From assembly GCF_030818015.1 (NCBI RefSeq), contig NZ_JAUSZX010000001.1:3348001-3412000 (forward strand): a DNA stretch of 64,000 nt, read 5' to 3'. Made by a program: the position numbers and the translations under genes. Positions 24,682 to 33,558 of this stretch are shown here, piece by piece. The notes under the pieces are model-generated. The model did not search any database, was not told the origin of the DNA, and saw nothing but the letters and a program-made list of their open reading frames with translations. Numbering within the stretch: position 1 is the first letter of the stretch; every line of letters starts with the position of its first letter. Origin of the DNA: Arthrobacter globiformis (GTDB lineage Bacteria > Actinomycetota > Actinomycetes > Actinomycetales > Micrococcaceae).

Positions 24682-25698
24682 TCAGGACTCCTTGCCGCGC
24701 GGCCCGTCGAAGAAGTCGCGCGCCTCGTCACGGCCTGCGTCAGCCGATCCGGCCGTGCGGCCCGCGTCTGCCACATGTCCATCAGCCCCGTGACCGTCAG
24801 CGACGTGCCCCTCGGCCGGCCGGGATTCCGCGGCGGCCGAGGGGTGCTCGTCCGGGTCTTCGTCAAAGTCGTCCGTGAGGTCAGACTCGGGATCTGCGGC
24901 GTCGAAGGAGTGGTCCGCGTCGGCGGCGGCACCGCGGCCCCGGGCGTCGGCGAACCCACGGAAAACAAGGCCTGCAATGCTGGCACCGACGATCGGGGCC
25001 ACCCAGAACAGCCACAGCTGCCCCAGCGCCCAGCTGCTGCTGAAGAGCGCAGAAGCGGTGGCGCGGGCCGGGTTGAAGGGCGCGTTGCCAAGGGCCTGGC
25101 CCAGCTGCAGCAGCACGGCAAACGCCAGCCCGACGGCGAACGGGGCGGCGGCCGCGTGGTTGTTGCGGCGGGCCGTCATGCCAAGGAACACGGCGACCAG
25201 GAGGGCCGCTCCCAGCACTTCGGCGAGCAGGACGCCGGCCATCGACGTCTGGATCACGGAGTGCTCACCGAACCCTGCCGTGACAGTGTCAAAGGCCGTG
25301 CGCGGGTCGGGAATGTTGGGCACCGTGCGGAGGATGCCGAACAGGGTGAGCGCGCCCGCCGCCGCCCCAACCAGCTGCGCCCCGATGTACGCCGCTGCGG
25401 CGGCGATGCCGATCCTGCCCGCCACCAGGTTGCCCAAGGTGATGGCCGGGTTGAAGTGCCCGCCCGAGATGTACGCGAAGGCCAGCATCGCCGCTGTCAC
25501 GGCGAGGCCTCCGGCGAGTGCGCCGGGTAGCGGGTTGGACTGCGGCAGGGTGAAGAGCGGCACACCCAGCCCGGCGACCACCAGAAACAGCGTTCCGAAC
25601 GCCTCCGCTCCAAGCCTGGACAGCAGTCCGGGCCGGAATCCGTTGTCACCGGCAGAAGGCCGGTCGTCGGTGGGGTGGACGGACACAGGGGAGGTCAT
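24682..25698 (-). CDS. Aquaporin/glycerol facilitator (MIP) family protein with acidic C-terminal extension
   Basis: 338 aa. Six membrane helices and the two half-helix NPA motifs (GGHFNPAITLG and NAPFNPARAT) define a MIP channel for water or small neutral solutes. The C-terminal ~90 residues are unusual: hydrophilic, rich in Asp, Glu, Ala and His, with repeats such as ADGHGADGHVAD. The extension should lie in the cytoplasm. AAAGGA precedes the ATG by ~11 nt. It is transcribed toward sbcD. Confidence 0.9.
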   Translation of the reverse strand: MTSPVSVHPTDDRPSAGDNGFRPGLLSRLGAEAFGTLFLVVAGLGVPLFTLPQSNPLPGALAGGLAVTAAMLAFAYISGGHFNPAITLGNLVAGRIGIAAAAAYIGAQLVGAAAGALTLFGILRTVPNIPDPRTAFDTVTAGFGEHSVIQTSMAGVLLAEVLGAALLVAVFLGMTARRNNHAAAAPFAVGLAFAVLLQLGQALGNAPFNPARATASALFSSSWALGQLWLFWVAPIVGASIAGLVFRGFADARGRGAAADADHSFDAADPESDLTDDFDEDPDEHPSAAAESRPAEGHVADGHGADGHVADAGRTAGSADAGRDEARDFFDGPRGKES

Positions 25699-25902
25699 GG
25701 CGTGGGAATCCTTTGTTTCGTCAGCGGGGAATGCCGCTCACGTCGGGAGCCGGCCCCAGCAGTCTGGCAGCAAAGTCTGGGCGGTTGCTGAATCCGAGCT
25801 TATCGTCCGGCGACCGGACGCCCGGCATTGGGAGCGCCACATCACAGCATCCAACAGCACAGCGTCCAAGATCACGGAGTCGGGAGAGATCCGGCGGGCA
25901 GG

Positions 25903-25908
25903 TAAATT
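25903..25908 (+). promoter_or_regulatory. -10 element of ADP-ribosylglycohydrolase gene (leaderless pattern)
   Basis: TAAATT, 7 nt before ATG 25916, in an otherwise GC-rich stretch. Confidence 0.5.
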
Positions 25909-25915
25909 TGCCTGC

Positions 25916-27010
25916 ATGAGCAATGATCCCGGCACCGTTCCGTCCCCCGAGTCCCGCATCCATGGCTGCCTGCTCGGCGGTGCCCTGGGCGACTCGCTCG
26001 GCTACGCCGTCGAGTTCGATCCGATAGACGAGATCCGGCGCCGTTTCGGCGCCGCCGGACTCCGGGATTTTTCCGCGCTCGGCGGCGGAACCCATTTCTC
26101 GGACGACACCCAAATGACGCTGTACACGGTCGACGGGATCGTCGAGGCCCTGGAGTGGGCCAACTCGGGCGTCGGTGCCGACGCCAACGCCTGTGTGTGG
26201 CTGGCGTACCTGCGCTGGCTGGACACGCAGGGCGTGCCCCTTCCCGACTCGGCGCCGCAGCCGCAGCCTCGCTGGATTGACGGCCAGGACGTGCTGCGGC
26301 ACAGGCGGGATCCCGGCAACGCGTGCCTGAGCGGGCTGGCCACCGGCGAGATGGGAACGGTCTTCCGGCCGGTCAACCCAGATTCCAAGGGCTGCGGAAC
26401 CGTGATGCGCTCGGCGCCCTTCGGCCTGGTTCCGCACATCCCGGCAGACTCCGTCTACAAGTTGAGCACCGACGCGGCCTCACTCACGCACGGGCATCCT
26501 TCGGCCCGGCAGAGCGCGGGTGTTTTCAGCCTGCTCATCCATTTGCTTGTGCAGGGCGCCAGCGTGCCGGAGGCAGCGCAGGCAGCGCTAGCCCATGTGC
26601 TGGCTGATCCGGAGGCAGCACCTGAACTCCACGAGCGGCTGGAGGCTGCAATCCGCCTCGCCGGCCAAGCCGGACCAGGCACGGTGCTCAGCCCGGAGGA
26701 ACTGGTCCGTGAACTCGGTGAGGGCTGGGTGGCGGAGGAGGCTCTCGCCGTCGGGCTTTACGCGGTCCTGGCCACAGCTCCCGGGACACAAGGAGATGGA
26801 GCGCCCGATCCGGCGGACCATTTCAGGGCCGCCATCGCCGTGGCCATCAACCACAGCGGCGACAGCGATTCCACGGGGTCCATCGCCGGCAACATCCTGG
26901 GCGCGTACTACGGCACGGCCTGCCTGCCGGCGGACTGGCTGGCAGCGCTTGAGGCCCCCGAGGTGATCCGCAGCATGGCCGGGCAGCTGGTTGCCGTCAC
27001 ATCTGGCTGA
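25916..27010 (+). CDS. ADP-ribosylglycohydrolase family protein (DraG/ARH-like)
   Basis: 364 aa. IHGCLLGGALGDSLGYAVEF at the N-terminus, THFSDDTQMTLYT (metal-binding acidic pair) and the C-terminal INHSGDSDSTGSIAGNILGA are the hallmark metal-coordinating motifs of the family. It should hydrolyse ADP-ribose from proteins, nucleic acids or small molecules using Mg2+ or Mn2+. The frame is open for another 1 kb upstream, but homology begins at ATG 25916 and TAAATT supports that start. No partner ADP-ribosyltransferase is seen nearby. The end overlaps the DUF4395 gene by 14 nt. Confidence 0.88.
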   Translation: MSNDPGTVPSPESRIHGCLLGGALGDSLGYAVEFDPIDEIRRRFGAAGLRDFSALGGGTHFSDDTQMTLYTVDGIVEALEWANSGVGADANACVWLAYLRWLDTQGVPLPDSAPQPQPRWIDGQDVLRHRRDPGNACLSGLATGEMGTVFRPVNPDSKGCGTVMRSAPFGLVPHIPADSVYKLSTDAASLTHGHPSARQSAGVFSLLIHLLVQGASVPEAAQAALAHVLADPEAAPELHERLEAAIRLAGQAGPGTVLSPEELVRELGEGWVAEEALAVGLYAVLATAPGTQGDGAPDPADHFRAAIAVAINHSGDSDSTGSIAGNILGAYYGTACLPADWLAALEAPEVIRSMAGQLVAVTSG

Positions 27011-27530
27011 GCGGAATGTTGTTGCACGCCTCGCAGACGTCCTCGGGGACGAGGCCACGGCGCTGCAGCAGGCCGAAGATGGCACAGCCCAGGCAGAACC
27101 CGGCGAAGGCCTCCAGCGAGGCGGCAACAATGAGCACGGCCAGCAAAATCCACGCGGCGGGGGCAAGGCCGGCGGCCAGCAGGACGGCGGCCGCCGTGGA
27201 CATCGCGGCGCCGATGCCCTGCGCGAAACGCTTGGGCGGCCCGGGCACCAGCTTGACCCGTCCCAGCCGCGGGGCGAGGACCCTGACCGAAAGCAGGGCG
27301 AGCGGGGAGATCCTCGGCCCGAACAGGACGCGGAGCCAAAACCCGGCGGCAATGACCGCAAGGCCCCAGCCGAAGCCGGTGAGCAGTGTTACGGCAGCCA
27401 GCAGGACCACCAGTCCGGCGGTGATGCGCGCCGCGTATTCGTTGACCGGGTTGGGAAAGGCGAAGACGGAACCCAGCCCGCCCTGACTTGCCGGTTTGCC
27501 CTGTGTGCCCACTTCGCCTCGTTCGCCCAT
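26997..27530 (-). CDS. DUF4395 domain-containing membrane protein
   Basis: 177 aa. After a short polar N-terminus, FAFPNPVNEYAARITAGLVVL starts the DUF4395 domain with about four membrane helices. VPGPPKRFAQGIGAAM and the cysteine-containing ASLEAFAGFCLGCAIFGLL are typical. DUF4395 proteins often occur beside thiol or sulfurtransferase genes; no such neighbour is present here. A C-terminal VCEACNN adds a second Cys pair. The start is supported by TAGCCT 6 nt upstream. Confidence 0.85.
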   Translation of the reverse strand: MGERGEVGTQGKPASQGGLGSVFAFPNPVNEYAARITAGLVVLLAAVTLLTGFGWGLAVIAAGFWLRVLFGPRISPLALLSVRVLAPRLGRVKLVPGPPKRFAQGIGAAMSTAAAVLLAAGLAPAAWILLAVLIVAASLEAFAGFCLGCAIFGLLQRRGLVPEDVCEACNNIPLSQM

Positions 27531-27536
27531 GGGGCA

Positions 27537-27542
27537 AGGCTA
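27537..27542 (-). promoter_or_regulatory. -10 element of DUF4395 gene (leaderless pattern)
   Basis: TAGCCT on the minus strand, 6 nt before ATG 27530. Confidence 0.5.
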
Positions 27543-27568
27543 GGAGAGGGGACGCGGCGGGGGAAGCT

Positions 27569-28573
27569 TTATTGCGCCATGTGTACGGGTGCGCCGCCCA
27601 CCATCTGCAGGAATTCCCCTTCGGAGATCACCTCGATGGCCTGGCCGCGGTCATGCAGCTCCAGCACGCGTTTTGCCTTGCCGGTGAGCCGGCCGGAGCG
27701 CAGGTCGCCGGCCACGAAGCCGTCCCCCACCACCAGGACGCTGGTCCGCGCCGTGACCCGGCTTTCCGGGCGCGCCCCCAGTTCAGCGGACCGCGTCTTC
27801 GCTTCGGGCCGCGGCATCGCGAGCTGGCCGGTGAACACGACGGTCTGGCCGAACAGCGGGTTCCCCGGTTCGGCGTCGGGATTGGGCTCGGGGTTGGGGC
27901 CTTCCTCGGGCCATCCGCTGCGGAACGGCCGGGTCACACTGGCGCCGCCCGCGGCGGCGAGTGCTGAAGCGGTTGCCTTTGAAAGCTCACCGCTGGAAGG
28001 ATCGAACGCGGCCTGCTGCGGTATGGCCAGCCCCAGCGAAAGGTAGAGCTCGGCAATGCTGTTGGCCCGGTTGCGCCCCGCGATGTCGATGAGGATGCCG
28101 GCGCACGCCCGGGCGTCCTCGGCCGCGTCGTGGTGGTTCACGAGGGGCACGCCCGCCTCCTCGGCGGCAAAGGGCAGTGAATTTGAAACCAGGGAGTAGC
28201 AGCGCCGGGACAGCATCACGGTGCATACATAGTCGTAGGCAGGACCGGGTAGCCCCGAGACCTCAAGCCCGGACCGGATCACCCCGAGGTCGAAGGCAGC
28301 GTTGTGGGCCGCGAGGATGTCGCCGCCGATGAACGCACCGATCTCCGGAAACAGCTCCCCGAAGCGTGGCCGGCCGGCCACCTGTTCGGGCCTGATGCCG
28401 TGGACGCGGATGTTGTGGTAATCGAAGGAGTCGTGGTTTTCCGGCGGCCGCATCAGCCACGAGGCCTCCTCGACGATGACGCCGCCGCGGACCTTGGTGA
28501 GGCCAACGGCGCACGGCGAACCGCGGAAGCCGTTGGCGGTCTCGAAGTCGATCGCCGTAAAGTCCAAACTCAC
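27569..28573 (-). CDS. DEDDh 3'-5' exonuclease with C-terminal BRCT domain
   Basis: 334 aa. The N-terminal DnaQ-like exonuclease has Exo I FTAIDFETANG, Exo II LAAHNAAFDLG and Exo III HDAAEDARACAG (His as general base). A Pro/Glu-rich linker (~220-245) joins a BRCT-like domain (LFGQTVVFTGQLAMPRPEA; SVLVVGD; TGKAKRVLEL). It probably trims DNA ends in repair, with BRCT giving partner or DNA-end binding. GTG start, 7 nt after TACAGT, closely divergent from dedA. Confidence 0.9.
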   Translation of the reverse strand: MSLDFTAIDFETANGFRGSPCAVGLTKVRGGVIVEEASWLMRPPENHDSFDYHNIRVHGIRPEQVAGRPRFGELFPEIGAFIGGDILAAHNAAFDLGVIRSGLEVSGLPGPAYDYVCTVMLSRRCYSLVSNSLPFAAEEAGVPLVNHHDAAEDARACAGILIDIAGRNRANSIAELYLSLGLAIPQQAAFDPSSGELSKATASALAAAGGASVTRPFRSGWPEEGPNPEPNPDAEPGNPLFGQTVVFTGQLAMPRPEAKTRSAELGARPESRVTARTSVLVVGDGFVAGDLRSGRLTGKAKRVLELHDRGQAIEVISEGEFLQMVGGAPVHMAQ

Positions 28574-28580
28574 GGGGACA

Positions 28581-28586
28581 ACTGTA
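28581..28586 (-). promoter_or_regulatory. -10 element of BRCT exonuclease gene (leaderless pattern)
   Basis: TACAGT on the minus strand, 7 nt before GTG 28573. Confidence 0.5.
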
Positions 28587-28614
28587 GCCCGGCGGTGGCC
28601 CCGAGCCGGTCAAG

Positions 28615-28620
28615 TACCCT
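28615..28620 (+). promoter_or_regulatory. -10 element of dedA-like gene (leaderless pattern)
   Basis: TACCCT, 6 nt before GTG 28627. Only 53 nt separate this start codon from the divergent exonuclease start, so the two promoters overlap. Confidence 0.5.
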
Positions 28621-28626
28621 TGAAAC

Positions 28627-29415
28627 GTGAACTTTAATGCATTGAGCGACTTTGCCGTGCCCGCGCTGGGTGGCGCCGGCCCCGTCCAGCCGCATCTGGC
28701 ATCATTCCTGCCCGATTGGCTCAACCCCCAGGTCTTCCTCGCCGACCCGGCCCTTGCCCCGTGGGTTGTTCTGCTGGTATGCGGGATCATCTTCGCCGAA
28801 ACCGGGCTGCTGATCGGTTTCTTCCTGCCCGGGGACTCCATGCTCTTTACGGCGGGCCTGCTCGTGGCCACGGACACGATCAAATTCAACATCTGGCTCT
28901 TCGCCGCGCTGATCATCGTGTCCGCCATCATTGGCAACCAGACGGGCTATCTCATCGGGTCCAAGGCCGGCCCTGCCATCTTCAACAAGCCGGACTCAAG
29001 GCTCTTCAAGCATGAGAACGTCGACAGTGCACACAAGTTCTTCGAAAAGCACGGCGGCAAGGCCCTGATCCTCGCGCGCTTTGTGCCCATCATCCGCACC
29101 TTCGTTCCCGTCATCGTGGGCGTCGCCGCGATGGACAAGCGGAAGTTCTTCCTGTTCAACGTCATCGGCGCTGTCCTCTGGGGTGGCGGTGTGACGCTTC
29201 TCGGCTATCTGCTGGGCGACAAGGTCCCGTGGGTGCGGGACAACCTCGACATCATCTTCATCGTCATTGTCCTCCTCTCGGTGATCCCGGTGGGCATTGA
29301 AGTCATCCGCGGCATGGCCGCCAAGCGCGAGGCCGCCGCCTTCGGGACGGATCCGGTGGAAGAGTTCATCGAGGAGCACGCGCCCGAGACCGAGCGCAAA
29401 ACAAACCTCGACTGA
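28627..29415 (+). CDS. DedA-family membrane protein (SNARE-associated/VTT domain)
   Basis: 262 aa. Conserved DedA segments are ETGLLIGFFLPGDSMLFTAG, GNQTGYLIGSKAG, and the arginine-containing LARFVPIIRTFVPVIVGVAAM followed by VIGAVLWGGGVTLLGYLLG. Members are membrane proteins linked to lipid-carrier flipping and membrane homeostasis. The C-terminal ~45 residues are acidic and cytoplasmic. GTG is the only reasonable start. Confidence 0.9.
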   Translation: MNFNALSDFAVPALGGAGPVQPHLASFLPDWLNPQVFLADPALAPWVVLLVCGIIFAETGLLIGFFLPGDSMLFTAGLLVATDTIKFNIWLFAALIIVSAIIGNQTGYLIGSKAGPAIFNKPDSRLFKHENVDSAHKFFEKHGGKALILARFVPIIRTFVPVIVGVAAMDKRKFFLFNVIGAVLWGGGVTLLGYLLGDKVPWVRDNLDIIFIVIVLLSVIPVGIEVIRGMAAKREAAAFGTDPVEEFIEEHAPETERKTNLD

Positions 29416-29465
29416 CCGGCGCTCCGGCAGGCTTCCCTCAAGGAGGGCAGAGCCCCCAAACGCGG

Positions 29466-29493
29466 AAAGGCACCTCAGAACTGAGGTGCCTTT
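29466..29493. terminator. Rho-independent terminator after dedA-like gene
   Basis: 12-bp stem AAAGGCACCTCA/TGAGGTGCCTTT with a GAAC loop, followed by CTGTTT. It lies between dedA and the convergent rdgB gene and should work in both directions. Confidence 0.85.
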
Positions 29494-29523
29494 CTGTTTA
29501 CAGCGACTAGCAGTTGTCAGCAA

Positions 29524-30186
29524 TCACCGCAGCGCCTCGACGATCGAGGGAAGCAGCGCACGGAACGCCTGGCCGCGGTGGCTGATGGCGTTCTTCTCCT
29601 CCGGGGTGAGCTCAGCACAGCTGCGGTCCAGGCCCAGGGGTTCCAGGACGGGGTCGTAGCCGAACCCGCCTTCGCCCCGCGGTTCACGCAGCAGCGTGCC
29701 GGCAAGCTGCCCGTACTCCACCACTTCGCGGGCCCCGTCCCCGGATGCCGACGCCGGCACGGCAAGGGCCGCCGCGCACACGAAGGCGGCACCGCGGTGC
29801 CCATCCGGCACGTCGGCCAGCTGGGCCAGCAGCAGGTGCAGGTTGGCGTCGTCGTCACCGTGGCGGCCGGCCCAGCGCGCGGAGAAAATCCCTGGCGCGC
29901 CGCCAAGGACATCCACGGACAGCCCGGAGTCGTCGGCGATGGCCACCAGCCCCGTGGCCTCGGCCACCGCTCGGGCCTTCAGCAGCGAGTTTTCCGCAAA
30001 GGTCACCCCGGTTTCCGCGACGTCGGGGGCTCCGACGGCGGCCGCGTCCACCACCTGCGTGTCGACGTCGAGCCCGGGGATCTGCCCGCGCAGCAGCTCG
30101 CGCAGCTCCCGCAGTTTGCCGGCGTTGCGTGTGGCCAGCACCAGCCGGGGTGCGGGCCCGCCGCTCACAGCGTTGTCCCCACTCAC
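29524..30186 (-). CDS. rdgB: RdgB/HAM1-family non-canonical purine NTP pyrophosphatase
   Basis: 220 aa. It hydrolyses dITP, ITP and XTP to monophosphates, keeping deaminated purines out of nucleic acids. Motifs: [18 protein letters not shown] near the N-terminus, [44 protein letters not shown] and [11 protein letters not shown]. The GTG start overlaps the rph stop by 4 nt (GTGA), a common actinobacterial rph-rdgB arrangement. Confidence 0.95.
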   Translation of the reverse strand: MSGDNAVSGGPAPRLVLATRNAGKLRELRELLRGQIPGLDVDTQVVDAAAVGAPDVAETGVTFAENSLLKARAVAEATGLVAIADDSGLSVDVLGGAPGIFSARWAGRHGDDDANLHLLLAQLADVPDGHRGAAFVCAAALAVPASASGDGAREVVEYGQLAGTLLREPRGEGGFGYDPVLEPLGLDRSCAELTPEEKNAISHRGQAFRALLPSIVEALR

Positions 30187-30941
30187 GGCGCTTCGGCCAG
30201 GGTCTCGCGCTGGATGGCCGCCAGCTGTTCGGTCCCCAGCAGGGCCAAGTCCAGCAGCTTGTTGAGTTCGTCCCGGTCAAAGGGTGCGCCTTCGGCGGTG
30301 CCCTGGACCTCCACAAACTTGCCGGAGCCGGTCACCACCACGTTCATGTCGGTTTCGGCCCGCACGTCCTCGATGTACGGAAGGTCCAGCATGGGGATAC
30401 CGTCGATGATCCCCACGGACACAGCGGCAATGGTGTCGATCAGGGGCTGGGCGTTGCGGGCAATCATCTTGTTCTCGCGGGCAAAGCGGATGGCCTCGGC
30501 GAGCGCCACGTAGGCGCCGGTGATGGCGGCCGTCCGGGTGCCGCCGTCGGCCTGCAGGACATCGCAGTCCAGCACGATGGTGTTCTCGCCCAGGGCCTTG
30601 GTGTCGATGATCGAACGCAGCGAGCGCCCGATCAGGCGGGAGATTTCGTGCGTGCGGCCGCCGATCTTGCCCTTGACGGACTCACGGTCGGACCGGGTGT
30701 TCGTGGCACGCGGGAGCATGGCGTATTCGGCGGTCACCCAGCCACGGCCTTCGCCCTTGAGCCAGCGCGGAACGCCTTCGGTGAGGGAAGCTGTGCACAG
30801 GACCCGGGTATTGCCGAACTCGATGAGCGCCGATCCCTCGGCCTGCTTGGACCAGCCGCGAGTGATGCTGATGGGCCGGAGCTGGTCCGGGGTGCGGCCG
30901 TCGGCACGGATGACGGGGGCAGTGGTTGCTTCGGAAGTCAT
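30183..30941 (-). CDS. rph: Ribonuclease PH
   Basis: 252 aa phosphorolytic 3'-5' exoribonuclease that trims tRNA 3' ends. Typical segments: [90 protein letters not shown] and [22 protein letters not shown]. It heads an rph-rdgB unit. TAAGCT lies 6 nt before the ATG, so the mRNA may be leaderless even though AAAGG is also close. Confidence 0.97.
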   Translation of the reverse strand: MTSEATTAPVIRADGRTPDQLRPISITRGWSKQAEGSALIEFGNTRVLCTASLTEGVPRWLKGEGRGWVTAEYAMLPRATNTRSDRESVKGKIGGRTHEISRLIGRSLRSIIDTKALGENTIVLDCDVLQADGGTRTAAITGAYVALAEAIRFARENKMIARNAQPLIDTIAAVSVGIIDGIPMLDLPYIEDVRAETDMNVVVTGSGKFVEVQGTAEGAPFDRDELNKLLDLALLGTEQLAAIQRETLAEAP

Positions 30942-30947
30942 GCCTTT

Positions 30948-30953
30948 AGCTTA
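30948..30953 (-). promoter_or_regulatory. -10 element of rph (leaderless pattern)
   Basis: TAAGCT on the minus strand, 6 nt before ATG 30941. Confidence 0.5.
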
Positions 30954-30973
30954 TCGAGGCTGCAGGCGGGACG

Positions 30974-31034
30974 GTGCCACGTCAGTCAGTGCCCAGGTCA
31001 GTCGGTGCCACGTCAGTCAGTGCCACGTCAGTCA
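30974..31034. repeat. Tandem array of a 15-bp repeat between MBL hydrolase and rph
   Basis: The unit GTGCCACGTCAGTCA occurs exactly at 30974-30988, 31005-31019 and 31020-31034, with a 16-nt diverged copy at 30989-31004 and a partial copy after 31035. The array fills most of the 100-nt gap. Variable copy number between strains is likely; an operator role is possible but unsupported. Confidence 0.85.
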
Positions 31035-31041
31035 ATGCCAG

Positions 31042-31839
31042 TCAGACCGTGTAGTGCACGCCCGCCACGGCCACGGCCACGTCACCGGTAAAGGCGGGAC
31101 GCGCCTCGGCCATGACCTTGGTCTGTGACGTCCACACCGGAATGTGGGTGAGGAGGAGGCGGCGGGCGCCGGCGGCGGTGGCAGCCTCCCCGGCCCGCTT
31201 GCCGGTCAGGTGGACGTCCTTGATGCCGTCGTCGCGGCCTTCCTCAAAGGCCGCCTCGCAGAGGAAGAGGTCTGCGTCCTTGGCCGCCTCTTCCAGCCCG
31301 CGGCACGAATCGGTGTCGCCCGAATAGGTCAGCACGCGGGTCACGGCATTCCCGGCGGCGTCCGGTTCGGTCACCTCCACGCGCAGCGCGTAGGCCTCCT
31401 CGACGGGGTGGTTCACGGCGAACGGCGTCACGGTGAAAGGCCCGACGGTGACGGACTGGCGCTCGGTCCAGTTGGTGAAGTCGAACTCCTCGTGCATCCC
31501 CGGGTCCAGGTCCAGCCCGTAGGCAGTTGCCATCCTGTCGGCGGTGGCGGCGGGACCCCAGACGGGGATCCTGCCCCGGTCCCAGCCACCTGGCTTCCAG
31601 CGCACCGCCACGTGCAGGCCGCAAAGGTCCATGCAGTGATCGGGGTGCAAATGTGTGAGGAAGATCGCGTCGATGTCCTCAAGGTCGGTGTACCGCTGGA
31701 TGGCGCCCAGGGCCCCGCTGCCGAGGTCCATGACCACCTTCCAGACCCGCTCGCCGTCGTTGGCGGTCAACAGGTAGCAGGAGGCGGGTGATCCGGGACC
31801 GGGAAATGAGCCGGTGCAGCCAACGATGGTGAGTTTCAC
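31042..31839 (-). CDS. MBL-fold metallo-hydrolase
   Basis: 265 aa metallo-beta-lactamase fold resembling RNase Z-like phosphodiesterases. Zinc ligands are in [33 protein letters not shown] and the late LLLTHIPVW. The substrate may be a cyclic nucleotide or nucleic acid; there is no direct evidence. GTG 31839 overlaps the murI stop by 4 nt, so it is translated from the murI transcript. The neighbouring rph makes an RNA-processing role plausible. Confidence 0.88.
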   Translation of the reverse strand: MKLTIVGCTGSFPGPGSPASCYLLTANDGERVWKVVMDLGSGALGAIQRYTDLEDIDAIFLTHLHPDHCMDLCGLHVAVRWKPGGWDRGRIPVWGPAATADRMATAYGLDLDPGMHEEFDFTNWTERQSVTVGPFTVTPFAVNHPVEEAYALRVEVTEPDAAGNAVTRVLTYSGDTDSCRGLEEAAKDADLFLCEAAFEEGRDDGIKDVHLTGKRAGEAATAAGARRLLLTHIPVWTSQTKVMAEARPAFTGDVAVAVAGVHYTV

Positions 31840-32861
31840 AGGAAGGACCCCCCGGGGGTTGCTCCGCTGCCGGCCGCCTGCCCGACGAAGTTGGAGATGC
31901 GCGGGCGTGCTGCCGCATTGCGCGCGGCGGCAATCATTTCGGGGGTGATCCGTGCCAGGCTGCCCGTGGGGTACTGCGCCGCAACGTGGTCCACGTGCTT
32001 GACGCTGAGCACCTCCGGCCCGAGGAACCTGCGGGCCAGGGCTTCGAACTGGGCCGGATCCCCGGTGGCGATGAAGCTGTGCTCCGGCGGCGCCGGGTCC
32101 GTCCGTTCGAGGCCGTTGCTGGCCAGCGCCCGGTAGACGTCCTTGGCGGTTTCCTCGGCGCTGGAGACCAGGGTGACGTCCTCACCCATGACGTAGGAGA
32201 TCACGCCGGTCAGGAGCGGGTAGTGCGTGCAGCCCAGCACCACGGTATCCACGCCCGCTGTCTTCAGCGGTTCAAGGTACTCCCGGGCGACGTCGAGCAG
32301 TTCCTGCCCCGTGGTGATGCCTGCCTCCACGTAGGGCACGAACGCCGGGCAGGCCACGGACGTGATCTCCAGGTCAGGCGCCGCGGCGAAAGTGTCCTCG
32401 TAGGCCCGGGACCCCACGGTGGCGGAGGTGCCGATCACGCCTACCCGGCCGGTGCGGGTGGCCGCGACGGCACGGCGCACGGCCGGCTGGATCACCTCGA
32501 TGACGGGAATTCCGTAACGCGCCGTGTAGCGCTCACGGGCATCCCGGAGCACCGCGGCCGACGCCGAGTTGCAGGCGATGGTGAGCAGCTTGACACCGGA
32601 GTCCACGAGTTCGTCCATGACGCCGAGGGCGTTGGCGCGCACCTCCGCGATGGGCAGTGGCCCGTACGGGCCGTGGGCGGTGTCGCCGACGTAGAGGATG
32701 GATTCGTTCGGCAGCTGGTCGATGATCGACCGTGCCACCGTGAGGCCGCCGACCCCGGAGTCGAAGACGCCGATCGGCAGCGATCCCACATTTACGCCGT
32801 CGGCCGTTGCGGACTCCGCTGCAGCTCCTGCTGCCGGATCCATGCTCGATGCTGAAGTCAT
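31836..32861 (-). CDS. murI: Glutamate racemase
   Basis: 341 aa including a disordered N-terminal ~25 residues and a long C-terminal tail; the core matches MurI, which makes D-glutamate for peptidoglycan. The two catalytic cysteines are in [12 protein letters not shown] and [11 protein letters not shown], with [13 protein letters not shown] and [11 protein letters not shown] completing the active site. ATG 32861 is favoured, with TATCCT 9 nt upstream and no Shine-Dalgarno; starts at 32921 and 32843 are in frame. Confidence 0.93.
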   Translation of the reverse strand: MTSASSMDPAAGAAAESATADGVNVGSLPIGVFDSGVGGLTVARSIIDQLPNESILYVGDTAHGPYGPLPIAEVRANALGVMDELVDSGVKLLTIACNSASAAVLRDARERYTARYGIPVIEVIQPAVRRAVAATRTGRVGVIGTSATVGSRAYEDTFAAAPDLEITSVACPAFVPYVEAGITTGQELLDVAREYLEPLKTAGVDTVVLGCTHYPLLTGVISYVMGEDVTLVSSAEETAKDVYRALASNGLERTDPAPPEHSFIATGDPAQFEALARRFLGPEVLSVKHVDHVAAQYPTGSLARITPEMIAAARNAAARPRISNFVGQAAGSGATPGGSFL

Positions 32862-32991
32862 GATTATTTGAGGATAGGTCTTCCCGTGAGGTGCGGCCAT
32901 CACTTGTGGCGAGCGACTCATGTCGAATTTGTCACATCTGGCGCAGCCGAAACCGGCCGGGGCCGAAGGAACCGCTCACCGCCGGAACCGC

Positions 32992-33558
32992 TCAGGGCCG
33001 GGCGTCCAGTGACTGCAGCATCGCCTGCACAAGCGACTCCTGCAGCCACGTGGTGAAGTTGTAGACCAGGGCGAGGTAGCTTTCCACGTCCTCGGCCTGG
33101 GACCAGTCCTGCATCTGGTGCACGTGGTCGGCGTCCGCTTCGTCCCGGATGTCGAGCCGCTCTGCGAGCACCAACCGTACGTCGTTGAGCGCCGTGGACC
33201 AGTGCCGGGCATCAGTCGGGGTCAGGACGAGCTCGTCCTTGTCCAGGCCCAGCGCGGCAGCGCGCAGCGCGCCGATCTTGCTTTCCCGCAGTGAGCGTTC
33301 GGTGAGCTGGCGGAACTCAAGCGAGGCCGCGGCGTCGTCCTTCACTGCGTTGGGCAGCAGCCGGCGGAGGGCTCGGTCCGACGGTTCCCGGACCTCCATG
33401 TCCAGTCCGATCATCGCGGCGAGCGGATCTTCGGAGCCGCGGTCCGCCGGCTCCAGCATGGAGATGACGTCGGCGAACAGGCTGCGCAGCAGTTCCCTCT
33501 CGGCCGGTTCCAGGAAACCGGTGATGCCCTTTAGTCCGTATTTGAAAGCCTTAGCCAC
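32992..33558 (-). CDS. DUF2017 domain-containing protein
   Basis: 188 aa, mostly helical, cytoplasmic. It starts VAKAFKYGLKGITGFLEPAERELLRSLF and includes LRRLLPNAVKDDAAASLEFRQLTE and WSTALNDVRLVLAERLDI, all typical of the actinobacterial DUF2017 family found beside clpS. The function is unknown; constant linkage suggests a link to Clp proteolysis. GTG 33558 overlaps the clpS stop by 8 nt. A longer frame upstream lacks homology. Confidence 0.85.
   Translation of the reverse strand: MAKAFKYGLKGITGFLEPAERELLRSLFADVISMLEPADRGSEDPLAAMIGLDMEVREPSDRALRRLLPNAVKDDAAASLEFRQLTERSLRESKIGALRAAALGLDKDELVLTPTDARHWSTALNDVRLVLAERLDIRDEADADHVHQMQDWSQAEDVESYLALVYNFTTWLQESLVQAMLQSLDARP

Noticed and set aside
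24875..25915. Upstream extension making a 711-aa ADP-ribosylglycohydrolase
   Set aside because: The extension is antisense to the aquaporin gene; homology and the -10 spacing support a start at 25916.
30974..31034. Possible CRISPR array
   Set aside because: The 15-bp units are head-to-tail with no unique spacers, and no cas genes are present.
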